Assembly (NCBI RefSeq): GCF_907164905.1
Contig: NZ_CAJRAF010000001.1
Coordinates: 407,001 to 471,000 of the forward strand
Source: Dyadobacter sp. CECT 9275
Lineage (GTDB): Bacteria > Bacteroidota > Bacteroidia > Cytophagales > Spirosomataceae
DNA length: 64,000 bases
Direction of reading: 5' to 3'
The position numbers and the translations under genes are program-made. The notes under the pieces were generated by a model. It saw only the letters and a program-made list of their open reading frames with translations, did no database searches and was not told where the DNA came from. Shown here piece after piece: positions 8,070-14,706 of this stretch (position 1 is its first letter; the number at the start of each line of letters is the position of its first letter).

Positions 8070-8489
8070 TTATAAAATCTTGATGGAGTTGAATATTTTG
8101 AGAATCTCATCCTCATTTTTGCTGGTTCCGTACATGCTCAATCCTGTTAGGCTGTCAACCCTGATGTAAATTCCTATAATGCCCTTTCCGGCCCTGATTG
8201 GCCTCACAATGAGCGCATCCTTTCCGTTAACCGTCGTGTTTATTTTGATGTGTGTTTCTTGCGTTTCATTTTGGAATGCATAGGAGTACCATCCAAGATC
8301 GTATGTGAGTTTATCTTTTCCGTTGGTAATACCGCCTACTTTGGAATCTATTCCCTGTAATTGGAATTCATGCCAGTTAGAACGTGCTTCCAATTGGAAT
8401 CCGGCAAGGGAAAATGTTTTATACACATAATTTTCTTCTTTACAGCCAGCAAATAGAAGGATTAGCAGGATAAAGGGCAGAGTTTTCAT
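8070..8489 (-). CDS. Small lipoprotein of unknown function
   Basis: I start this gene at the ATG at 8489, giving 139 residues that begin MKTLPFILLILLFAGCKEEN, a compact lipoprotein signal peptide with the lipobox FAGC; an in-frame start farther upstream (8645) would place 52 polar residues ahead of the signal and is unlikely. The mature part is a beta-rich domain with the pattern GKDKLTYDLGWYSY and the end DEILKIFNSIKI, reminiscent of small Bacteroidota lipoproteins that bind or protect periplasmic targets. Function unknown. It ends at the terminator at 7932-7956. Confidence 0.75.
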   Translation of the reverse strand: MKTLPFILLILLFAGCKEENYVYKTFSLAGFQLEARSNWHEFQLQGIDSKVGGITNGKDKLTYDLGWYSYAFQNETQETHIKINTTVNGKDALIVRPIRAGKGIIGIYIRVDSLTGLSMYGTSKNEDEILKIFNSIKIL

Positions 8490-8656
8490 GCGTGACAAAT
8501 TTGAGTATGTAGTAGCGCAAAGATGACACCCATAAGAGGGATTTGGTTGGAGGGGCGGGATGATTATTCTGTTTTGGGGGCCTGACTCGAATTTCATACT
8601 TTGCTGTAATGATTTACCGATTTTCGGTATCTCACCCAAACTCATACGAAAATTTT

Positions 8657-8679
8657 CTGTTCATGTTTTTCACGAACAG
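8657..8679 (-). terminator. Weak hairpin after the membrane-protein gene
   Basis: CTGTTCATG (8657-8665) and CACGAACAG (8671-8679) pair with one mismatch over a 5-nt loop and are followed on the minus strand by AAAATTTT, 45 nt past the stop of the 8724-10004 gene. The tail is poor in T, so the call is tentative. Confidence 0.35.
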
Positions 8680-8723
8680 GAGGTAAAGCTATCCCTAAGA
8701 CCCTGCAGCAGAATGTCAAAGCA

Positions 8724-10004
8724 TCAGAACCTGATCTGAGCACCCTTGAGTTCTCCATGGCTGCTCACGGCCACCGCTGTAAGCAACGCGATAACCGCCA
8801 GTATAAAAATGAAGTTAATGGCCCACCGGCTCACATTAAGGCCTCTGCTGGTGAATGCAGGCTGGGGTTTGCCAATCAGCCAGGCGATCAGCGCCAGGTT
8901 TACAAGATACAGATACTGCTCAGGGCGGTAAGTGCTCATGAATGCACAGGTAATGAGCAGGCTGAAAAATGCATATTGGCCGAGGTGTAACAGGAAGAGT
9001 TTGTAAATGTCCTGATACCCTATGGTAATGATGTTTTCTTTGCTCCTGAAATAAAAGTAATAGATCCAGTACCCGGTGAGCAGCAGGATGGAGATCAGAG
9101 CGATCCACTGAATGTTGCGTGTAATACCTGTTCCGTCGGTGATCGGATCAATTCCTTTGACCACATCCATCAAACGTTCGGTGCCGAGTGACTGCTCCCA
9201 GACGATGAATGGGATAATAAGTATGATAATAATCAGCGGAGCGAGGAATTTATTCCTGTTGATCGTTTCATCCGTACGGGGCCACTCGGAAGTGAAGGTA
9301 CCGTAGGCCATACCTATTCCACCAAAGAAGCCGATGGAGTACTCCATCACATTCCAAAAGTTGAATTTGATGCCCGAAACGCCTCCCATCACCTGCAGGA
9401 AATTCCCGAAAGCAAATCCGAAACCGCCACCAAAACCGGCAAAAACGGCCAGCCTGATTGCGCTGTAATGCCTGTTTCTGATCATATACCAAAACATTGC
9501 AACGGTCATTCCGAGGCAGCCAGCCCAGGCTTCGGAGCGTGGCGGTGTCATGAGCCAGTGCAATTCTTCTATCAGCAGGTAATAAAAAATAAAGGCACCA
9601 ATGGCCATTTCAACGATCAGGGAAGGCCATTTTACCGGATTCTCTTTGGTATCTGAAAGTGTAAGGCCAAACAAGCCACCACCTATCAGGCCAAATAATC
9701 CGCCAATTACAAATAGCATGGAAAGTCCGTAATACACATTTCCAAAGTCGGAACCCCGTCCGTACCCTACCACAATTCCATAACTGATGATACCTCCTAT
9801 TCCCCAGCCAGCCGCCGAAGCAAGTGTTAACTGGAATACCTTGGCATACCAGTCGGCACGTTTTGCAAGGAGTACAATGGCCAGGCCGCCAACCCCGCCC
9901 GCCCAGGCCGCTCCCTGTTCATGGCCAAATTGTCCGCGAATGGCCCAGGCAGTAGCCAATGACATGCCTGCAATAAGTAAGGTGTATAATAATTGTCGGT
10001 TCAT
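8724..10004 (-). CDS. Polytopic membrane protein of unknown function
   Basis: The 426-residue protein is almost all hydrophobic, with about 11-12 predicted membrane spans. Notable are an N-terminal AWAIRGQFGHEQGAAWAGGVGG, a Gly-rich run FGLIGGGLFGLTL and another GGFGFAFGNFLQVMGG, which suggest closely packed helices as in transporters, and a charged loop between spans at about residues 275-300 (TERLMDVVKGIDPITDGTG). No transporter signature that I can name is present. A reading frame of 76 codons ends 6 nt upstream (10011) and may be the tail of a decayed partner gene. The gene diverges from the DegT aminotransferase at 10294. Confidence 0.8.
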   Translation of the reverse strand: MNRQLLYTLLIAGMSLATAWAIRGQFGHEQGAAWAGGVGGLAIVLLAKRADWYAKVFQLTLASAAGWGIGGIISYGIVVGYGRGSDFGNVYYGLSMLFVIGGLFGLIGGGLFGLTLSDTKENPVKWPSLIVEMAIGAFIFYYLLIEELHWLMTPPRSEAWAGCLGMTVAMFWYMIRNRHYSAIRLAVFAGFGGGFGFAFGNFLQVMGGVSGIKFNFWNVMEYSIGFFGGIGMAYGTFTSEWPRTDETINRNKFLAPLIIIILIIPFIVWEQSLGTERLMDVVKGIDPITDGTGITRNIQWIALISILLLTGYWIYYFYFRSKENIITIGYQDIYKLFLLHLGQYAFFSLLITCAFMSTYRPEQYLYLVNLALIAWLIGKPQPAFTSRGLNVSRWAINFIFILAVIALLTAVAVSSHGELKGAQIRF

Positions 10005-10010
10005 GTTACG

Positions 10011-10241
10011 TTAAAATCTGAAGAGGATGGGGTACGGGAAATCACTTCCGGATCCGGCTGTTTGCATAGCCAGAAAGACCGGTTCCGTGATAATACGGTT
10101 TTTGATAAAGAAAGGGCTACTGAAGAGGGTTGGGTTGTGGAGATACCGTTCGCAATGGGCCGCTGATTTGCCCATTACCGATAGCCCGAAAACAGTGCCC
10201 AACCGTAATACGGGAAATTGGATATGTTGATGAATGATCAT
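10011..10241 (-). pseudogene. Possible gene remnant or short ORF upstream of the membrane protein
   Basis: A 76-codon frame stops 6 nt before the start of the polytopic membrane-protein gene, a spacing typical of translational coupling. Its second half (CERYLHNPTLFSSPFFIKNR... ending SDFPYPILFRF) reads like the C-terminal strands of a beta-propeller or BNR-type protein rather than random sequence, while the first half looks less protein-like. It also overlaps the presumed promoter area of the divergent aminotransferase gene. It may be the decayed 3' end of a former operon partner, or chance. Confidence 0.25.
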
Positions 10242-10293
10242 TCGTCTGTTTGGCTTATCTTTCTGACATTAAATTTAAACGCATAACTACTTC

Positions 10294-11511
10294 ATGAGTA
10301 ATCCATTAGCACTGCACGGCGGCCCGAAAGAGGTAACCAGAGATTTTTCCTGGCCTGTCTACGACAATTCTGAAATACAGGCAGTAACAGAGGTAGTAGC
10401 CAGCGGTAAATGGGGGAATCCGGATTGCGGAGACCTGGTGGAGAAATTCGAAAAAGAGTTTGCTGCTTACTGCGGCAGCAAGTATGCCATCACCTGTGTA
10501 AACGGTTCGGTATCTCTCAGGCTGGCGCTGATTGCCTGCGGTGTAAAACCTGGTGATGAGGTGATCGTGCCGCCGTACACCTTCATCACAACAGCTTCTT
10601 CGGTTATTGAGTGTAACTGTGTACCCGTTTTTGTGGATATCCATCCAGAAACGTATAACATGGATCCATCCAAAATTGAGGCAGCGATCACGCCGCGCAC
10701 CAGGGCCATTATTCCCGTTCATTTTGGGGGCCTTGCCTGCGATATGGAGGCCATTCTGGCCATAGCTAAAAAACACAATCTGCGTGTGATTGAAGATGCA
10801 GCCCATGCGCATGGTGCTGAGTACAAAGGGAAAAAACTGGGGTCTATCGGAGATGTGGGAAGTTTCAGTTTTCAATCTTCCAAAAACCTGACTTCCGGGG
10901 AAGGAGGGATTGTTATTACAGATGACGACGAGCTGTACGCCATGATGCATTCGTTGCGCAATGTGGGCAGGATTGAGGGCGGCCAGTGGTACGATCACTA
11001 TAACCCAGGCTGTAACTACCGCATCACGCAAATGCAGGCGGCGCTGCTTTCCAAACAATTGGAGAGGCTGGAAGAACAGACGAAGCGCCGGAACGAAAAT
11101 GGACTTTATCTGAATGAATTACTGAAAGATATAGAAGGAATTTCGCCACTGGAGCGGACGGAAGCTATCACAATGCATTGTTATCATATCTATATTTTTA
11201 AATATGATGCTTCCAGGTTCGGGGGGCTCTCCAAAAATCAGTTTGCTGAAATGCTGGCGGCGGAAGGTGTACCAAGTTTCAGGGGATACCCGCATCCGCT
11301 CTACAAACAGCCTCTTTTTCAGAACAAGAACTTCATGTGTTATGCCATTCCGGAAACGGCGGATTATAACAGTGTTTTTCTTCCCGTGGCTGAGCAGGCC
11401 TGCAATACCGACGCCGTCTGGATTCTTCAGCATGCTATGCTGGGAGAAAAGGAAGATATGGAGGCATTTGCCAGGGCAATCAAAAAAATACAACTGGCCC
11501 ACCATATATAG
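10294..11511 (+). CDS. DegT/DnrJ/EryC1/StrS-family PLP aminotransferase
   Basis: The 405-residue protein has the full fold of the sugar-aminotransferase/dehydratase family: PPYTFITTASSVIE (94-106), the PLP-ring stacking segment EDAAHAHGA (167-175), and GSFSFQSSKNLTSGEGG (189-205), where Lys197 should form the internal aldimine. The family transaminates nucleotide-linked keto sugars, or in some members other keto substrates such as AHBA precursors or inosose (GlnS-type). The start of the protein (LALHGGPKEV) matches the subfamily that in Bacteroidota and Planctomycetes lies with Gfo/Idh oxidoreductases, but here no sugar nucleotide genes are adjacent, so the substrate is open. A nested hairpin follows at 11538. 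Confidence 0.92.
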   Translation: MSNPLALHGGPKEVTRDFSWPVYDNSEIQAVTEVVASGKWGNPDCGDLVEKFEKEFAAYCGSKYAITCVNGSVSLRLALIACGVKPGDEVIVPPYTFITTASSVIECNCVPVFVDIHPETYNMDPSKIEAAITPRTRAIIPVHFGGLACDMEAILAIAKKHNLRVIEDAAHAHGAEYKGKKLGSIGDVGSFSFQSSKNLTSGEGGIVITDDDELYAMMHSLRNVGRIEGGQWYDHYNPGCNYRITQMQAALLSKQLERLEEQTKRRNENGLYLNELLKDIEGISPLERTEAITMHCYHIYIFKYDASRFGGLSKNQFAEMLAAEGVPSFRGYPHPLYKQPLFQNKNFMCYAIPETADYNSVFLPVAEQACNTDAVWILQHAMLGEKEDMEAFARAIKKIQLAHHI

Positions 11512-11537
11512 GCTGCTTTTGAATTCAATCGAGATAC

Positions 11538-11580
11538 CTGCTCTGGACCGCCTCTTCTGAAACGAGGCAAGCCAGAGCAG
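11538..11580. terminator. Nested hairpin between convergent genes
   Basis: CTGCTCTGG (11538-11546) pairs perfectly with CCAGAGCAG (11572-11580), and an inner stem CCTC/GAGG lies at 11551-11567. There is no strong T tract, so it may be a processing or bidirectional stop signal between the aminotransferase and the gene ending at 11627. Confidence 0.5.
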
Positions 11581-11626
11581 GGCACCGTTGTTTAAAACTA
11601 ATTTTGAGAGAAGATAGGCCCTGAAC

Positions 11627-12076
11627 TTACGGACTTCCAAAAAGCCACCCCCAGAGAGCTCTGATCGCCCCTCCGATCTCCCAAACGGAAAGCAGAAGGG
11701 AAACCGACCCTATTCCACCAAAAACATATACCAGCAGGTAGTCATTTTCCAGCTGTACTTCGTCTGGATCGTTAGGATTATAATGGAGAACTACTTCCTG
11801 CCCGACCTCAAACTGAGGCGGGTTTCTGCCTTCTGAGCTATGCCAGACGCGTTCTTTGCCCTCACGCGTCATAAACCGGATAGAGGGAGCCACCGGATAT
11901 TCGTATCTCTGTATGCGGTGCATCCCGATCACCAATCCTTTTACTTTGATGCCATGATCAATCAGATACCTTCCCTTTTGATAAAAGTAATAGGCAGCGC
12001 TGCATAGCGTAAGTCCTATTACAAAAAACAGCATGATGAAGAGGTCACCTCCGGAAAAATTTGTTCTGGTTGTCAT
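11627..12076 (-). CDS. DUF3592-type membrane protein
   Basis: The 149-residue protein has one span near the N-terminus (about 13-33) and one near the C-terminus (about 115-135), with a periplasmic or cytoplasmic beta domain between them carrying the DUF3592 signature: KVKGLVIGMHR..., GKERVWHSSEG, then VGQEVVLHYNPNDPDEVQ. The biochemical role of this family is unknown. The start ATG lies 1 nt past the stop of the upstream gene (TGATATG), so the two are co-translated. Confidence 0.85.
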   Translation of the reverse strand: MTTRTNFSGGDLFIMLFFVIGLTLCSAAYYFYQKGRYLIDHGIKVKGLVIGMHRIQRYEYPVAPSIRFMTREGKERVWHSSEGRNPPQFEVGQEVVLHYNPNDPDEVQLENDYLLVYVFGGIGSVSLLLSVWEIGGAIRALWGWLFGSP

Positions 12077-12077
12077 A

Positions 12078-12383
12078 TCAATGCCAAGGGCCTTTACTGA
12101 AAAAAAAGAGACTTATAATGAGGGCAACGGGCCATACCACATACGAACAAATCACAAATGCGAAACCCACCATCACTTTGTTCTGTATCAGCGAGTAATA
12201 ATAGGAACAGCCCAGGGATGCCAGTGCTACAAAGCAACCAACAAGAAGTACGTAGGCTTCGGCTCTCCGAATAGACGGGGTTGGGAAAAATATATCTTTC
12301 AAGGCCAGAATAGAGTATGCAATGACAATGAGCAGATTAATTCCCACCAAAACGTAAAAAGTTGCTTTGATCAGATTGTTCAT
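12078..12383 (-). CDS. Small three-span membrane protein
   Basis: The 101-residue product is hydrophobic with three probable spans (about residues 10-27, 41-62 and 71-95) and short polar loops. I recognise no family. Its stop nearly abuts the DUF3592 start downstream, so the two probably form a membrane pair. Confidence 0.7.
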   Translation of the reverse strand: MNNLIKATFYVLVGINLLIVIAYSILALKDIFFPTPSIRRAEAYVLLVGCFVALASLGCSYYYSLIQNKVMVGFAFVICSYVVWPVALIISLFFFSKGPWH

Positions 12384-12451
12384 AACGCAGTGGTATCAGG
12401 AGAGAGATCAGAAATTTGATCTAAGCTTTGAGTACTTTTTTATATGCTCAT

Positions 12452-12982
12452 CTAGAAATTTTTATATTCCTTCACCCTCAGCTTCAGATCTTCCAGTCGT
12501 GCTTTGAGCTTCATGTCCAGCTCGGTATGAAATTGCTTTGTATCCTGTTCGGTCTGAAGCTTGAAAAGTGCTGCGGGAACAGATCTGGTACTTGTGCTTT
12601 GTAAGACTTCTATCTTTGCTATTGTAGCGCGGTATTTTCGGTTAGCGCACTCAATAGTCAATACGTAGCTAACGGAGTATATGCCCCCGGCAGAACTTTC
12701 TGTACGGGGAAGTACCATAGATATTAGTCCGCTGCTTACCAAATCGCCCATTTCCTTGTCATTGAGAAGGAGTTTGTCGTCTGGTGATGATTGTAAAAGA
12801 TACAACCTAGCTCTCCTGAAAATATCTAACTGTGTTACACTTCCGCAGTCGACAGTTTCGGAATAGGCGGAGCTTTCAATACCCGGGTGGCTGGTCATAG
12901 ATACTGAAGGTTTTGAAGAAGGATTTGCCAGTACGGTACCGGCAATTAACACGAGTGATGTTATATCAAATACACTTAACAT
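12452..12982 (-). CDS. Secreted DUF4468-like domain protein
   Basis: I place the start at the ATG at 12982 (176 residues), because the first residues MLSVFDITSLVLIAGTVLA form a signal peptide; the frame is open to 13114 but the extra 44 residues are polar. The mature part has the pattern QLDIFRRARLYLLQSSPDDKLLLNDKEMGDLVSSGLI, typical of the DUF4468 (TBP-like fold) family of Bacteroidota exported proteins, followed by YVLTIECANRKYRATIAKIEV and a basic helical tail rich in Lys/Leu. Role unknown. Confidence 0.72.
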   Translation of the reverse strand: MLSVFDITSLVLIAGTVLANPSSKPSVSMTSHPGIESSAYSETVDCGSVTQLDIFRRARLYLLQSSPDDKLLLNDKEMGDLVSSGLISMVLPRTESSAGGIYSVSYVLTIECANRKYRATIAKIEVLQSTSTRSVPAALFKLQTEQDTKQFHTELDMKLKARLEDLKLRVKEYKNF

Positions 12983-13331
12983 GGATTGTTGATATGGTTT
13001 AGATTTAGGAGACAGATATCCTTGTCTCAGGAATTTTAGCTGGAATTCGGTAAAAAATAAATCCGGAAAACTGCTTTGCTGAAAGCTGGGATCATCTGAA
13101 ATGTTCAGGCTCAACAGATACCTTTTACTCTGATTTCAGCCACAAGGTAGGCAATCCGCCAACGGGTGCCGTAATCCATTTATTGAACGGTAAACAGGTT
13201 AGCAAAAGGCATTAACGGGTGATTTTACGGCAAGAAGGGAGACCTCCAGAAGGGGAAAAGGAAGAGAAGTCCCAGCATCAGGAGGCTGGGATAATTTGTC
13301 ATACCAAAACGGTATTTTACCTGCTTCGCTA
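12983..13331. other. Intergenic region
   Basis: No gene is supported here. The segment holds the hairpin at 13270-13291 and a second small stem ATACC/GGTAT (13301-13315). A short frame at about 13130-13200 on the minus strand reads like a protein C-terminus (LPFNKWITAPVGG) but has no start or upstream body. Confidence 0.4.
13270..13291 (-). terminator. Hairpin after the DUF1801 gene
   Basis: TCCCAGC and GCTGGGA pair over an 8-nt loop, about 40 nt past the stop at 13332. On the minus strand the tail is CTTCTCTTCCTTTT, pyrimidine-rich rather than a clean T run. Confidence 0.4.
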
Positions 13332-13676
13332 TTACAAACTTGCCGAGGCTTGTGCAAGCAGGCCTGCCAGCAAAGTATAATCCACCTGCTGGCCATTGGT
13401 AATGGTTGCTGTTTTCCTGTCGGGCGTGGATGTTGACTTGAAAAACCCTTTGATTTCACTCAGTTCTGCAGCATGAAATAGCATGAATGAAACCTTATCT
13501 TTAGCAACCGAAATCACAGCTGCATAATGACCATTTTTAAGATAATGCGGCTTGCCATACTGCATTCTTTCGGTAACATCGGGAATGGTTTCGTGCACCA
13601 GGTTACGAAGTGAGTTGCACACGGCGATCTGCCATTCCGGAAGTTTTTTTAAGTATTCGCTAACCTCGATGTTCAT
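13332..13676 (-). CDS. DUF1801 (YdhG-like) protein
   Basis: The 114-residue protein has the hallmarks of DUF1801: an N-terminal helix (EVSEYLKKLPEWQIAVCNSLRNLV), the phrase TIPDVTERMQYGKPHYLKNG, then strands AAVISVAKDKVSFMLFHAAEL and a C-terminal helix. The fold is frataxin/YdhG-like, and the function is unestablished; members are small cytoplasmic proteins. No signal peptide. It is transcribed as a single gene. Confidence 0.9.
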   Translation of the reverse strand: MNIEVSEYLKKLPEWQIAVCNSLRNLVHETIPDVTERMQYGKPHYLKNGHYAAVISVAKDKVSFMLFHAAELSEIKGFFKSTSTPDRKTATITNGQQVDYTLLAGLLAQASASL

Positions 13677-13751
13677 TTTTGTAAGTAATTTGTTGCCATA
13701 AAGTTATAGGGAAAATCAGTGTGCGGGGTATTCCAGGTTATATCTTTAACT

Positions 13752-14543
13752 TTATTTTTGCCCAATGAGAGACTGAGGCAACATCAGGAGGAACGGAAGT
13801 GCTTTGGAATAATCAAGGGTATCATAATCGGACCCCAGTAGCCCGATATTGGTATAGTAAGATTCCGTATTGAAGTAATAGTTTTTTTCAGACTCAATCA
13901 GCCAAGCTTTTTCACCTATTTTTTCGGATAGAAACCATTTTTCAATCAGCCGTGAAATTCTGCCATTGGCATCGTCAAAAGGATAAATTTTTACAAATAC
14001 CAGGTGAAGCATTGAGGCAAAGAAAAATGTTTCCTGTATGGTCAATTGTTTAGTTGTCAGGTATTTGAGGTCGTGGTAAAACTTCCAGAGCTCATCTTTC
14101 ACTATAAAAGAAGGGGCGGCAGAATAGGTGATTTCTTCCCTTGGTGAATAAAAATCGGAGCTTACAGATCTTATTTTTCCCCGTCTGTGATACGGAAGAA
14201 TGTTCATGGTAAGAATCTGATGAACCAGCGCAAGGTTATTTTCATTACATGATACCGTACGGGTAAACTGGTAGGCATTGTATATATCGTCTACTTTCCG
14301 CACGTAATCCAGCAGGAACTGATGGCCATCCCGCTTATGGCTCACATAGGCATCCAGATCAATGTTTTCACCTTCCAGCCGGGACGAGAAAACGGCTGCT
14401 GAGGAGGTACAGAAACTGAATGTTCCGGCAGACAATGCGCTGTCTTCCAGCTGTTCATAACCCTGTAGATGTTCATGCGTTATTTTGCTGCAGTATTCTT
14501 CCAGAAGCCGGGTTGATAATATTTTTAAAGCTGTTTGTTCCAT
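13752..14543 (-). CDS. Fic-domain protein with substituted catalytic histidine
   Basis: The 263-residue protein (ATG at 14543 chosen over a GTG at 14564) has the Fic fold of Bacteroidota class II enzymes: the inhibitory helix motif SxxxEG (SSRLEGENI, Glu57) in the N-terminal part and the Fic motif in the middle. The motif reads IYPFDDANGRISR, so the catalytic His of H-P-F-x-D-x-N-G-R is Tyr187 (codon TAT). Without this base, AMP transfer as in canonical Fic would not be expected. The remaining anion-binding residues (DANGR) and the C-terminal region (LIEKWFLSEKIGEKAWLI) are intact, so this could still bind nucleotide. The gene seems otherwise whole. Confidence 0.88.
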   Translation of the reverse strand: MEQTALKILSTRLLEEYCSKITHEHLQGYEQLEDSALSAGTFSFCTSSAAVFSSRLEGENIDLDAYVSHKRDGHQFLLDYVRKVDDIYNAYQFTRTVSCNENNLALVHQILTMNILPYHRRGKIRSVSSDFYSPREEITYSAAPSFIVKDELWKFYHDLKYLTTKQLTIQETFFFASMLHLVFVKIYPFDDANGRISRLIEKWFLSEKIGEKAWLIESEKNYYFNTESYYTNIGLLGSDYDTLDYSKALPFLLMLPQSLIGQK

Positions 14544-14706
14544 TACCTGAGTCCGGTATCTCACCCGAATACTTGGAAAGTCGTTGTGTTATTTTATATG
14601 TTTCTGACAGTATTATTGAGAATAGTAACACTAAACCCAGGGTAAATTATTTCGCCGGAATATTCAATTCCAAGGTAACAATCTTCGCCGGGATTCGCTA
14701 ACATAT

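Noticed and set aside
10306..11058. 250-residue open frame antisense to the DegT aminotransferase
   Set aside because: It mirrors a strongly supported gene on the other strand, is rich in Arg/His/Cys and shows no domain pattern.
12405..12422. Small stem AGATCA/TGATCT after the DUF4468-like gene
   Set aside because: Six base pairs without a T tract; too weak to list as a terminator.
13130..13200. Minus-strand frame reading LPFNKWITAPVGG, like a protein tail
   Set aside because: Only about 22 codons, no start, a stop directly upstream in frame and a different frame from neighbouring sequence.
14651..14691. Direct repeat TTCGCCGG twice, 33 nt apart
   Set aside because: Only 8 bases long, in the gap after the A2M gene, with no further copies seen; within chance.
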